Source: Gordonia namibiensis NBRC 108229
GTDB taxonomy: Bacteria; Actinomycetota; Actinomycetes; Mycobacteriales; Mycobacteriaceae
NCBI RefSeq assembly: GCF_000298235.1
Contig: NZ_BAHE01000028.1
Span: 1-64,000 of the forward strand
Length of the DNA: 64,000 nucleotides
Reading direction: 5' to 3'
In this document: positions 16,503 through 24,052 of the stretch, piece by piece
Numbering within the stretch: position 1 is the first letter of the stretch
Layout: every line of letters begins with the position of its first letter
Notes under the pieces: generated by a model
What the model was told of the DNA's origin: nothing
Seen by the model: only the letters and a program-made list of their open reading frames with translations
Database searches by the model: none
Made by a program: the position numbers and the translations under genes

Positions 16503-17098
16503 TTGTTGTCTGCGGGTGTTCCGGGCGACATGTGGACCACGGAATCTCCGACACCGCCTGGTGTCCTCGGCGATACCAACTCTTGACGCCAGGGGGTGTT
16601 TCGCAGAAGTCCGGTGACGGTAGACGATGGGGTATGGGTGCAGGAGTGAGGACCAGCGATCCGACGCCGGTCGAATCTCACCGGGCCAGAGTCGGCCGCG
16701 ACGGAACAGCCGGTCGGCCAGTCGTGCATCCTGAAGCGAAATCGACTCTCGCGGGGCGTAATTCGCAGACATCCAGAGGATCTGCGACGAAGTCGTCGCA
16801 TGGCGGACGGCTCCCGCGCAGGGCAAACGGCGCGACGCGGACGAGTACGGTCACCTCGCGACGGAGTCCCAGACGTGCCGAGCCGACGACGCTACGACAC
16901 CGTGCGGGATCGACCTGTGAGTCGTCCTCGGAGGCGATCCGACGTACTACCGGCACCGCCCCACCAGAACTTCGGCCTTCGAGAGATCGGGGTCGTACAC
17001 ATCGGTCAACCGCGGCGAACACAGGGGGCGATCACGACCCTGCCACGCGGCAGGCAGCAGAGGTCGGCCCGGGCGGATGGAGGGGTGCTCTTCGGCGA
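16503..17098. other. intergenic region of about 600 bp without a convincing gene
   Basis: Open frames cross this region on both strands, but their translations are low-complexity Arg/Ser/Thr-rich and look like out-of-frame readings. I see no RNA gene or repeat. It may contain the promoter of the gas-vesicle region. A GGGTAT at 16630-16635 has no matching -35. Confidence 0.5.
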
Positions 17099-17431
17099 AT
17101 GTTGGAGGTGCTCCGAGACCGGTTCGTCAGGGCGACTAAGCGGCACGTGCTGAAGGCCGTCGAACAGTTCGATGCGTTCCTCGCGGATGTGGAAAGCGAC
17201 GATCCCGGCATAGCGGCGGGGCTCGGAGCGGTTCGGGCCTTGATCAAAGGTACGGACCCACGTTGGGCGGCGGTGCGCGCGTTCGTTTCGGCGATGAGTG
17301 TGAAAGCCAAGGTCATCCTGATCCTGGCCGTGATTCTCGGTCTCCTCCTCGCGCCGGTGCTTCTCGTGGTCGTGCTTCTCGGTGGTCTCGTTCTGGCGAT
17401 CGTCATGACGATGAGGGGCGCGGGCGGATGA
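17099..17431 (+). CDS. unknown membrane-tail protein upstream of the gas-vesicle cluster
   Basis: A 110-residue protein from ATG 17099, preceded by GGAGGGG about 13 bp upstream. Residues 1-65 are charged and helical (MLEVLRDRFVRATKRHVLKA), and residues 70-105 form one long or two short hydrophobic segments (ILILAVILGLLLAPVLLVVV). I do not recognise a family. The longer frame from 16532 has non-coding composition, so this start is the most economical. It lies 287 bp before gvpY, in the same direction. The only hint of function is context: it could be a membrane-linked accessory of the gas-vesicle region, or unrelated. Confidence 0.5.
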   Translation: MLEVLRDRFVRATKRHVLKAVEQFDAFLADVESDDPGIAAGLGAVRALIKGTDPRWAAVRAFVSAMSVKAKVILILAVILGLLLAPVLLVVVLLGGLVLAIVMTMRGAGG

Positions 17432-17718
17432 CCGCGTCAGCGGTCGCATGCACGGCCGATCGGAGGTCACCGAAATTCTGGCAAACCGGTCATGTTGTGC
17501 CGCCGGTGATTTGAGCCGCGAGATCGCAAGCTGGACTACTGCCGAGAACATAACCGATGCAATGTCTGTGACGTCTGCGAAGCGTATCGTCGGACCGGGG
17601 GAACTCCGAAAGCATGCAGGCCGCGCGGGCTTTACGAGGAAACAACCGAAGCTGCGACACACTACCGGGGTCGGCGATAGGTGCGTGGTGACCACCCATA
17701 GGTAAAAGGGGTTCAACG
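17432..17718 (+). other. 287-bp leader before the gas-vesicle operon
   Basis: No gene is visible. It should contain the main gvp promoter. Just before the gvpY-like gene is a GTGGTGACCAC palindrome-like element (about 17685-17695), followed by AAAAGGGG as ribosome-binding site. I could not assign -35/-10 hexamers confidently. Confidence 0.4.
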
Positions 17719-18420
17719 ATGAACACCAAGGGTCAAGTAGCTGTCGCCGTAGGGGTGGGATACCTCCTCGGCCGGACACACAGAATGAAAATGGCGTTGA
17801 TGCTGGCAGCCGCGGGCGCCACCGGGAAGTTTCCGGGCGGGCCGCGAGATCTGCTGGAACGTGGCACCAAGGTGCTCACCGACTCACCCGAGTTCGCGAA
17901 GCTCAGTGACACGGTGCGGGATGAATTGATGAACGCGGCGAGAATTGCTGCGGTGACGGCTGCCAGTCAGCGCATCGAATCCCTGAGCAATCGTCTCGAA
18001 TCGATACCCGCCGGTGACGTCACCGAGACCGTCGAAGGCGTGACCCACACTGTTGGTGGCGGCGTCACGGACACTGTCGGTGGAGTCACTGACACAGTTG
18101 GTGGTGTCGCCAAGCGTGGGAGGTCCGCGGCGAGACGGAACGCCCGGTCACGGGCCGACGGTCCGGCCGAGGACGATCATCTGGACGACGAAGCGGATGA
18201 GGACACCGACGTCGAGGATTCAGCGGACGACTATGACGAATCCGACGATGAGCCGACGCCGGCCAAGCGTCCGCCGGCGCGGCGCCGAGGCGGTGGGACA
18301 CAACCGAGGACAAGGTCGAGGACCGCGACGTCCGACGATGACCCGTCTCCGGTCCGTAAGCGAAAGACCCGGGCGAAGGCCACGACGAATGCGACGCCTG
18401 TCCGCCGGACCTCGAGGTGA
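17719..18420 (+). CDS. gvpY: gas-vesicle accessory protein, GvpY-like
   Basis: A 233-residue protein. The N terminus (MNTKGQVAVAVGVGYLLGRT) and the following hydrophobic AMP-rich helix match the protein often misannotated as DNA primase in actinobacterial gas-vesicle clusters, called GvpY in Streptomyces. Residues 105-128 carry three near-identical VTDTVGG repeats. From about residue 150 the chain is first strongly acidic (DDHLDDEADEDTDVED), then strongly basic (PPARRRGGG to the end), so it is likely disordered. Its function is not established. It opens the operon, and its stop overlaps the gvpZ-like gene, so the two are coupled. Confidence 0.7.
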   Translation: MNTKGQVAVAVGVGYLLGRTHRMKMALMLAAAGATGKFPGGPRDLLERGTKVLTDSPEFAKLSDTVRDELMNAARIAAVTAASQRIESLSNRLESIPAGDVTETVEGVTHTVGGGVTDTVGGVTDTVGGVAKRGRSAARRNARSRADGPAEDDHLDDEADEDTDVEDSADDYDESDDEPTPAKRPPARRRGGGTQPRTRSRTATSDDDPSPVRKRKTRAKATTNATPVRRTSR

Positions 18421-18425
18421 TGGCG

Positions 18426-19508
18426 ATGACGAAATCTGCCGGCAAGTCGGGAGAAGCGGCGTCGGGAGGTGCCGGCTCCTCGAAGGTTCTCCAGGATGCG
18501 GTGCAGCGACTGGTCGGAACCGCCACCGACAAAGCGCTGTCATCCGTGACGAGCAAGGTGCACAACACTTCTGGGCGACTCGCCCAGTACGCCGAAGGTG
18601 GCGAGGGAGGTCTGCTCTCCGCGGTCACCGGGTCGGAAAAGCGAGCCGATGGGCAGACCCGACTCGGGTCTGTACTCGACGGCGCCAAAGACAAGGTCAT
18701 GGGCACCGCATCCGATGTGAAGGAGGCGGTGACCGGCGGCGGCAAGAAGGGCGGCAAAGGGAAGAAGTTCAAGCTCACCAACATCGTCGAATCGATCGAT
18801 GTCGGTGTGCCCGTGCAACTCGCATATGACCAATGGACGCAGTTCACCGACTTCCCGTCGTTCATGAAGAAGGTCGAACAGGTCGAACAGGTCTCTGACG
18901 AGAAGTTGCAGTGGAAGGCGAAGATCTTTCTCTCCCATCGCACCTGGGAGGCCACGATCATCGAGCAGGTGCCCGCCGAACGGATCGTGTGGCGTTCGAA
19001 GGGGGCCAAGGGATACGTCGACGGTGCGGTGACATTCCATGACCTGACGCCGGACCTCACGCGCATCATCGTCGTCCTCGAATATCATCCGCAGGGCTTC
19101 TTCGAGAAGACCGGCAACCTGTGGCGCGCCCAGGGGCGGCGAGCGCGTTTGGAGCTCAAGAACTTTCAGCGGCATGTCATGACGGATACGGTCCTGCACC
19201 CCGACGACGTCGAAGGGTGGCCGGGAGAGATCCGGGACGGCGAGGTGGTCGAGTCCGAGGACCAGACGGAAACGGGCGAGGACTTCGAGGACGAGGAAGA
19301 CGTCGAAGAAGACGGCGACACCGACGAACTCGAAGATGAGGACACTGATCTCACCGACGAGGATTTCGACGAGGACGAGGACGAGGACGAAGACGGGGCT
19401 CAGGACGAGGACGAGGACGAGGGGCGGACGCCCCCGAGAAGGGGCAGACGGCCGAGAAAGGCTGCGCCCGCGCGGTCCACCCGGTCACGGCAAGGAGTCG
19501 GGCGATGA
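18426..19508 (+). CDS. gvpZ: SRPBCC-domain gas-vesicle protein, GvpZ-like
   Basis: About 360 residues. ATG 18426 has GAGG at 8 bp; GTG 18417 and ATG 18420 are alternatives that overlap the gvpY stop. Residues about 110-255 form an SRPBCC/polyketide-cyclase-like domain ([20 protein letters not shown] at its start), the fold that marks GvpZ in Streptomyces. An acidic tail of about 60 residues follows (runs such as [14 protein letters not shown]), then a basic Arg/Pro/Lys end. The fold usually binds hydrophobic ligands; a chaperone role for hydrophobic GvpA is a reasonable but untested inference. Its end overlaps gvpA by ATGA. Confidence 0.75.
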   Translation: MTKSAGKSGEAASGGAGSSKVLQDAVQRLVGTATDKALSSVTSKVHNTSGRLAQYAEGGEGGLLSAVTGSEKRADGQTRLGSVLDGAKDKVMGTASDVKEAVTGGGKKGGKGKKFKLTNIVESIDVGVPVQLAYDQWTQFTDFPSFMKKVEQVEQVSDEKLQWKAKIFLSHRTWEATIIEQVPAERIVWRSKGAKGYVDGAVTFHDLTPDLTRIIVVLEYHPQGFFEKTGNLWRAQGRRARLELKNFQRHVMTDTVLHPDDVEGWPGEIRDGEVVESEDQTETGEDFEDEEDVEEDGDTDELEDEDTDLTDEDFDEDEDEDEDGAQDEDEDEGRTPPRRGRRPRKAAPARSTRSRQGVGR

Positions 19509-19894
19509 CCACCGCCGTGACGAGCGGCGCGGGCGGAGGAGGGTCGAGCAGCCTCGCCGATGTCATCGACACCATTCTCGACAAAGGCTTGATCATCGAC
19601 GCGTATGTGCGTGTCTCACTGGTCGGCATCGAATTGCTGACGATCGACGCTCGTGTTGTCGTCGCCAGCGTCGACACCTACCTGCGCTTCGCCGAGGCGG
19701 TGAATCGGCTCGAAATCGGCGGTGAGCCCGATGGTCTGACCGACCTCGTCGGGTCGGTGACCTCGGGCGGGGCCAAGTCGAAAACCGCTGGGGCGCTGGA
19801 GGCCGCCGGGGAGAGACTCGGTGGCATCCTCGGCGGACAAGAGGAGCCCGAACGCGAACGCAAGTCGCGCGGTTCCCGCCGGGCGGGTGAATGA
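19505..19894 (+). CDS. gvpA: major gas-vesicle structural protein GvpA
   Basis: A 129-residue protein. Residues about 16-65 are the canonical GvpA shell sequence ([20 protein letters not shown], then a segment with [19 protein letters not shown] and [10 protein letters not shown]). This forms the alpha-beta-beta-alpha rib unit of the gas-permeable shell. A glycine/serine-rich 15-residue N terminus and a C-terminal extension of about 60 residues ([20 protein letters not shown], then [11 protein letters not shown]) make it longer than the roughly 70-residue cyanobacterial GvpA. Of the three GvpA-family genes here this one has the VRVSLVGIE signature of the major protein. It overlaps both neighbours by four bases. 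Confidence 0.9.
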   Translation: MTTAVTSGAGGGGSSSLADVIDTILDKGLIIDAYVRVSLVGIELLTIDARVVVASVDTYLRFAEAVNRLEIGGEPDGLTDLVGSVTSGGAKSKTAGALEAAGERLGGILGGQEEPERERKSRGSRRAGE

Positions 19895-20682
19895 TGTCGA
19901 CATCCGAACAGGCCACCGATGCACCGGAGGCGCCGCGCACCGAAGGGGTCTACGTCTACGGCATCGTGCCCGCGGATGTGGAGACCGCGGAGGATGCCGT
20001 CGGCATCGACGAGTCGCCCGTGAACACCGTCAGCCACGGGGACATCGCGGCGCTGGTCAGCGAGATCTCGTTGGACCGACAACTCGGTAAGCCGGCGGAC
20101 CTCAGAGCCCATGCGTACCTGCTGGATGGCACCGCGAAAGTGGCACCCGTGCTTCCCATGCGATTCGGGGCGGTGCTGACCGACATGGACGCGGTCAAAG
20201 CGGAACTGCTCACCGAGAACGCCGACGACTTCGCGGAGGCGATGAAAGAACTCGAGGGCAAGGCGCAATACCTTCTCAAGGCCCGCTACGTGGAAGAAGC
20301 CATTCTGCGCGAGGTGGTCGGTGAGAATGCCCAGGCCCGCGAGTTGCTGGAGACGATCCGCAAGCAACCGGAGGACGTCACACGCGACGCACGAATCACG
20401 CTCGGCGAGTTGGTGTCCAAGGCGATCGAAGCGAAGCGTGAGGCAGACACGAGCATCGCGGTGGACGCCCTCTCGTCGCTGACCGACGCGGTGAAGGTGC
20501 GTGAACCCACCCACGAGGAGGATGCCGCGAACGTGGCGATCCTCCTGGAGACGGAACGCCAGCAGGACCTCGAGCACGCGGTCGGGACCCTGGGGGAGCA
20601 GTGGGACGGCAGAGTCGAGGTGCGGCTTCTCGGACCGCTTGCGGCATACGACTTCGTGATGACCCGGACCCCGGAGGACTGA
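19891..20682 (+). CDS. gvpF: gas-vesicle protein GvpF
   Basis: A 263-residue member of the GvpF/GvpL family. [13 protein letters not shown] begins the N-terminal domain and [12 protein letters not shown] is the conserved central motif. A helical C-terminal domain ends in [13 protein letters not shown], the family's usual closing pattern. GvpF proteins are minor, assembly-related components thought to contact GvpA during nucleation. The start at 19891 overlaps the gvpA stop (ATGA); a second ATG follows immediately. It is located between gvpA and gvpG as in Streptomyces clusters. Confidence 0.9.
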   Translation: MMSTSEQATDAPEAPRTEGVYVYGIVPADVETAEDAVGIDESPVNTVSHGDIAALVSEISLDRQLGKPADLRAHAYLLDGTAKVAPVLPMRFGAVLTDMDAVKAELLTENADDFAEAMKELEGKAQYLLKARYVEEAILREVVGENAQARELLETIRKQPEDVTRDARITLGELVSKAIEAKREADTSIAVDALSSLTDAVKVREPTHEEDAANVAILLETERQQDLEHAVGTLGEQWDGRVEVRLLGPLAAYDFVMTRTPED

Positions 20683-20685
20683 GCG

Positions 20686-20937
20686 ATGGGGCTGCTCTCG
20701 TTCATCGTCACGTTGCCCGTCGCACCGGTGCGCGGGATCATCTCGCTCGGCGAGCTGATCCAGCGTCAGGTCGAGGAGGAGCTGAATGATCCGGCCAACG
20801 CCCGCCGGGCCCTCGAGGAGCTGGAAGAGGCACAGGAGTTGGGCGAACTCGACGAGGAGGAGGTCGAGGAGGCGGAAGAGGCAATCCTGGACCAGCTGAC
20901 CGCACCTCACGCCCCCGCGAAACCGGAGGAGGGGTGA
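20686..20937 (+). CDS. gvpG: gas-vesicle protein GvpG
   Basis: An 83-residue protein. The first 25 residues are hydrophobic and conserved (LLSFIVTLPVAPVRGIISLG). A glutamate-rich helix (QRQVEEELNDPANARRALEE) follows. This is the typical GvpG plan, a small assembly factor found next to gvpF. Three bases separate it from gvpF and six from gvpO. Confidence 0.88.
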   Translation: MGLLSFIVTLPVAPVRGIISLGELIQRQVEEELNDPANARRALEELEEAQELGELDEEEVEEAEEAILDQLTAPHAPAKPEEG

Positions 20938-20943
20938 GCAGCC

Positions 20944-21240
20944 ATGGCACAGGAAGAGCCCGAATCCCTTTCGGCGCAGGAAATTGCAGCGCTGGCGCTG
21001 CGAGCGGTCGCTGACCTCACCGGCAAGGAGCCGCTCGGCGCGACGTCGGTGATGCCTACCGAAGAGGGATGGAGAGTCGAAGTGGAGGTCATCGAGGATC
21101 GTCGAATCCCATCCTCGACAGACATACTCGCCCTGTACGCGGTCGACTTGGATCTCGACGGACAGCTGTTCTCCTATCGTCGGACCCGCCGCTACAGCCG
21201 GGGTGCCGGTGACAACGCAGCGGCGATGGGAGAACCGTGA
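20944..21240 (+). CDS. gvpO: gas-vesicle protein GvpO
   Basis: A 98-residue protein. The central EGWRVEVEVIEDRRIPSSTD and the closing YAVDLDLDGQLFSYRRTRRY match the GvpO family, which is needed for vesicle formation and found in archaeal and actinobacterial clusters. Its stop overlaps the GTG of gvpJ. Confidence 0.88.
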   Translation: MAQEEPESLSAQEIAALALRAVADLTGKEPLGATSVMPTEEGWRVEVEVIEDRRIPSSTDILALYAVDLDLDGQLFSYRRTRRYSRGAGDNAAAMGEP

Positions 21241-21641
21241 CGGTTTCACGCGACAACTACGGCCGACCCCCTCAGAACGCGGTCGGTGGATTGAACGGCC
21301 ACCAGTCGACGAATCTGGGGGACATCCTCGAGCGCGTCCTGGACAAAGGGCTCGTCATCGCAGGCGACATCCAGGTCAACCTCCTCGACATCGAACTGCT
21401 GACCATCAAGGTTCGATTGGTGATCGCCTCGCTGGAGACGGCGAAAGAGGTGGGGATCAACTGGTGGGAGAACGACCCGTGGCTGACGGGCAAGAGCAGC
21501 GATCTCGAAATCGAGAACCGAAGGCTCAGAGAGAGAATCGCCGCACTGGAGGCCGACCGGTCGGTGCACGACGAGATCGGCGCGGCCGATCGGACCGAAC
21601 TGGAGCAGCGCCCGCGAGGTGAGGACGATGAACGAGCGTGA
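21237..21641 (+). CDS. gvpJ: GvpA-family minor shell protein GvpJ
   Basis: A 134-residue GvpA-family protein. Residues about 26-85 read NLGDILERVLDKGLVIAGDI and then a segment containing VNLLDIELLTIKVRLVIAS, with the AGDIQVNL signature of GvpJ rather than the DAYVRVSL of GvpA. A tryptophan-containing segment (INWWENDPW) and a coiled-coil-prone tail (DLEIENRRLRERIAALEADR) follow, as in Streptomyces GvpJ. GvpJ is a minor component linked to shell nucleation at the conical tips. The start is a GTG overlapping gvpO; the end overlaps gvpL by 14 bases. Confidence 0.85.
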   Translation: MTVSRDNYGRPPQNAVGGLNGHQSTNLGDILERVLDKGLVIAGDIQVNLLDIELLTIKVRLVIASLETAKEVGINWWENDPWLTGKSSDLEIENRRLRERIAALEADRSVHDEIGAADRTELEQRPRGEDDERA

Positions 21642-22413
21642 AGGCGTGTGGCTTTATGCCATCACCTGGGACAGCGTCGACTGCGAAGGTCTCGCCGGCG
21701 TGACCGGCGTCGACGGCGAATCGGTCCGATCGGTGTCGACTGCCGGCCTGCAGGCAGTGGTGGGTTCGGTGAGTCTGGACGTGTTCGGGGAAGGGCCTCT
21801 GCAGCGCAACCTCGAGGACCTCGACTGGCTTGCGGCGACCGCGCGGGCACACGACCGTGTCGTCGCCGCTGTTCTCCGGTGTGGACCCACGATCCCGCTG
21901 CGACTGGCGACCCTGTACCTCGACGACGCCCGTGTCCGTGAACTGCTTGTCGAACGGCAGGACGATCTGGGTGCCGCGCTGAAGTGGGTCACCGGGCGGA
22001 GTGAATGGGGTGTGAAGGCGTACGGGGATGCGAAGCTCCTGGCACAACCATCCGCTGAATCCGACGTCGCCAGCGGACGCGGGACGGGGACGGCCTACCT
22101 GCTGCGCAGGCGCGCGGAACTGGCGGCGCAGCAGGACGTCGAACGCAGGGCCGCCGAGCATGCGGAGGCCATACATTCCGCTCTGGGAGAGCACGCCGTG
22201 GACGGGCGGCGCCAACAGGTGACCGATCCGGTGATCACCGGCAAACGGGCGTGGATGATCTTCAACGGCACCTACCTGGTGGCGGATTCGCTCGCCGACG
22301 AATTCGCCTCGGCCGTCACCGAACTCGACTCCCGGCACGACGGGGTGTCGCTCGAACTGTCCGGGCCGTGGCCGCCGTACTCCTTCACCGGGCTCGAAGG
22401 GGGGAGCCCGTGA
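21628..22413 (+). CDS. gvpL: gas-vesicle protein GvpL (second GvpF/L paralogue)
   Basis: 261 residues from ATG 21628, chosen because GAGGTGAGG lies just upstream; a GTG at 21619 is the alternative. It has the family's beginning (GVWLYAITWD), the central TIPLRLATLY and closing LSGPWPPYSF motifs, and lies in the second half of the operon, so it is the GvpL-type paralogue of gvpF. It is thought to act in vesicle assembly. Its stop overlaps the GTG of the gvpS-like gene. Confidence 0.85.
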   Translation: MNEREGVWLYAITWDSVDCEGLAGVTGVDGESVRSVSTAGLQAVVGSVSLDVFGEGPLQRNLEDLDWLAATARAHDRVVAAVLRCGPTIPLRLATLYLDDARVRELLVERQDDLGAALKWVTGRSEWGVKAYGDAKLLAQPSAESDVASGRGTGTAYLLRRRAELAAQQDVERRAAEHAEAIHSALGEHAVDGRRQQVTDPVITGKRAWMIFNGTYLVADSLADEFASAVTELDSRHDGVSLELSGPWPPYSFTGLEGGSP

Positions 22414-22631
22414 CCGAGTCGAGTCCTGTTGTGCGCGGCGATGATACGCGCCGGATCGCGCTGGTAGACCTGCTCGACCGGGTGCTCGGCGGCGGCGTGG
22501 TGATCACCGGTGACATCACACTGTCGTTGGCGGACGTGGACATGGTGAAGATCTCCCTGCGTACTCTCATCGCCTCGGTCAGTGCGCTCGAGCCGCATCT
22601 CTCGGCGACGGATGCCGCGGACGACCGATGA
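22410..22631 (+). CDS. gvpS: short GvpA-family protein, GvpS-like
   Basis: A 73-residue GvpA-family member from a GTG that overlaps the gvpL stop. The shell-type core IALVDLLDRVLGGGVVITGD and a following segment with VKISLRTLIASVSALEPH are present, but the extensions of gvpA and gvpJ are not. Position between gvpL and gvpK and its size match GvpS of actinobacterial clusters. The longer frame from 22251 is a shadow of gvpL. It is probably a minor shell component. Confidence 0.82.
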   Translation: MTESSPVVRGDDTRRIALVDLLDRVLGGGVVITGDITLSLADVDMVKISLRTLIASVSALEPHLSATDAADDR

Positions 22632-22969
22632 CCGGTCCGGACGATCGACCGGAATCGGTTGATATCGATGCCCTGATCGAGGACGGGCAACGCGTTCTGC
22701 CGCATCGTATCGACGCCGACCCCGAATCCGTGGAACGCGGCCTGGTCACGGTCGTCCTCACCCTCGTCGAACTGCTACGCCAGCTCATGGAGCGCCAGGC
22801 GGTCCGTCGTGTCGAGAACGGTGACCTCAGTGACGATCAGATCGAGCGGATCGGGACCACGCTGATGCTTCTCGACGAGAAGATGACCGAGTTGCGCGAT
22901 CACTTCGGGTTGACCCCCGAAGACCTGAACATCGACCTCGGACCGTTGGGACCGCTGCTGCCGCCGTGA
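22628..22969 (+). CDS. gvpK: gas-vesicle protein GvpK
   Basis: A 113-residue protein with the GvpK pattern: VERGLVTVVLTLVELLRQLM (about residues 36-55), a following RR-V-ENGDLSDDQIERIG helix, and an end containing LNIDLGPLGPLL. GvpK is required for vesicle formation in several organisms. It is the last gene of the cluster, and its ATG overlaps the gvpS-like stop. A 22-bp palindrome follows as likely terminator. Confidence 0.9.
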   Translation: MTGPDDRPESVDIDALIEDGQRVLPHRIDADPESVERGLVTVVLTLVELLRQLMERQAVRRVENGDLSDDQIERIGTTLMLLDEKMTELRDHFGLTPEDLNIDLGPLGPLLPP

Positions 22970-23008
22970 TCGCGGCGACCCGGTCACTGCCGAACCTCAT
23001 TTCGACGT

Positions 23009-23030
23009 GCAGACTTCGATCGAAGTCTGC
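23009..23030. terminator. perfect 22-bp palindrome after gvpK
   Basis: GCAGACTTCGA is followed directly by its complement TCGAAGTCTGC, 39 bp beyond the gvpK stop and 54 bp before the tRNA on the other strand. It probably ends the gas-vesicle transcript, though a protein-binding palindrome cannot be excluded. Confidence 0.5.
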
Positions 23031-23084
23031 CGGTCGGGATCGACGTCGACCGGTTCGGGGTGGGGTTCGATGACCTGGAATTTC

Positions 23085-23161
23085 TGGTGCCCCCGGTGAG
23101 ACTCGAACTCACACTGGACGGGTTTTGAATCCGTTGCCTCTGCCAATTGGGCTACGGGGGC
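23085..23161 (-). tRNA. tRNA-Leu (CAA), short variable loop, CCA encoded
   Basis: On the minus strand a full cloverleaf runs from the acceptor GCCCCCG (paired with CGGGGGC) to discriminator A and an encoded CCA. The T arm is GTGAG-TTCGAGT-CTCAC. The anticodon loop is TTCAAAA, giving anticodon CAA (UUG, Leu). The variable region is only about five bases (CCAGT), which is class I, whereas bacterial tRNA-Leu is normally class II with a long arm. The closing pair of the anticodon stem is an A-C mismatch. The body is 74 nt without CCA. Confidence 0.85.
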
Positions 23162-23261
23162 CAGTACACGGGTTGCCCCGTGCAGGAGCCAACTCTAGAT
23201 GATCGGCCGACCGGCCCGGTAACCGGTACTCTTCTGTTTCGACTATGGCGTGGAGGAGGGG

Positions 23262-23885
23262 ATGGTGACAGTGACAGACAGTGCGACCACTACGGCCGGG
23301 GAGAACACGAAGACACATCGTGTTCTGGTGGCCGAGGACGACTCGCTGATCCGGATGGATCTGATCGAGATGCTCCGCGAAGAGGGTTATGACGTCGTGG
23401 GGGAGGCCCCGAACGGGCAGGTCGCCGTCGAACTCACGGAGTCCCTGAACCCCGACCTGGTCATCATGGACATCAAGATGCCCATCCGCGACGGTATCGA
23501 CGCCGCGACGGAGATCGCGGAGAAGAGGCTCGCGCCGGTGGTCATGCTCACCGCGTTCAGTCAGCGGGACTTCATCGAGAAAGCCCGCGACGCCGGTGCG
23601 ATGGCCTACCTGGTGAAGCCGTTCACGAAGGCCGACCTGGTGCCGGCCATCGAGGTGGCCGTCAGCCGCTATCACGAGCTCAAGCTGCTCGAGCGTGAGG
23701 TCGCGACGATGAACGAGCGACTGGAGACCCGCAAGCTGGTCGAACGCGCCAAGGGTTTGCTCATGCAGAAGCAGGGCCTCTCCGAACCCGAGGCGTTCAA
23801 GTGGATTCAGCGTGCCGCGATGGACCGTCGGACGACGATGAAAGCCGTGGCCCGGGTGGTCGTGGAGACACTGGGAACAAACTGA
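23262..23885 (+). CDS. pdtaR: PdtaR-type response regulator with ANTAR RNA-binding output
   Basis: A 207-residue regulator. The receiver domain (about residues 18-130) has HRVLVAEDDSLIRMDLIEML, the phospho-acceptor in DLVIMDIKMP, a conserved threonine in VVMLTAFS and lysine in LVKPFT. The C-terminal ANTAR domain (about residues 150-205; VERAKGLLMQKQGLSEPEAF) binds paired hairpins in nascent RNA and causes antitermination. This is the mycobacterial PdtaR, partner of the cytosolic histidine kinase PdtaS, which is not in the window. ATG 23262 is preferred over GTG 23250 because GGAGGAGGGG lies directly upstream. Its place near polA matches M. tuberculosis Rv1626. Confidence 0.93.
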   Translation: MVTVTDSATTTAGENTKTHRVLVAEDDSLIRMDLIEMLREEGYDVVGEAPNGQVAVELTESLNPDLVIMDIKMPIRDGIDAATEIAEKRLAPVVMLTAFSQRDFIEKARDAGAMAYLVKPFTKADLVPAIEVAVSRYHELKLLEREVATMNERLETRKLVERAKGLLMQKQGLSEPEAFKWIQRAAMDRRTTMKAVARVVVETLGTN

Positions 23886-24052
23886 CAAAGAACAAGTTGA
23901 TTTGACCCAATGCGTCTGCGCGCAAGTCAGTTTCACTGTCTTTACGCAGGGGCAACAAGATCGCGCTAGCTTTCTTCCAGCGAGGCGCGGTTCGATGCGT
24001 CGATCTCGACGCGCCGCTCTCGTCCGATAACAGAATCGCAAGGAGAGCATCG

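Noticed and set aside
16598..16635. SigF-type promoter before the gas-vesicle region
   Set aside because: GTTT and GGGTAT are present but separated by 28 bp, far from the 15-17 bp needed.
16532..17098. Long plus-strand frame continuing upstream of the 17099 protein
   Set aside because: The sequence is low-complexity and Arg/Ser/Thr-rich, changes character sharply at 17099, and has no start signal.
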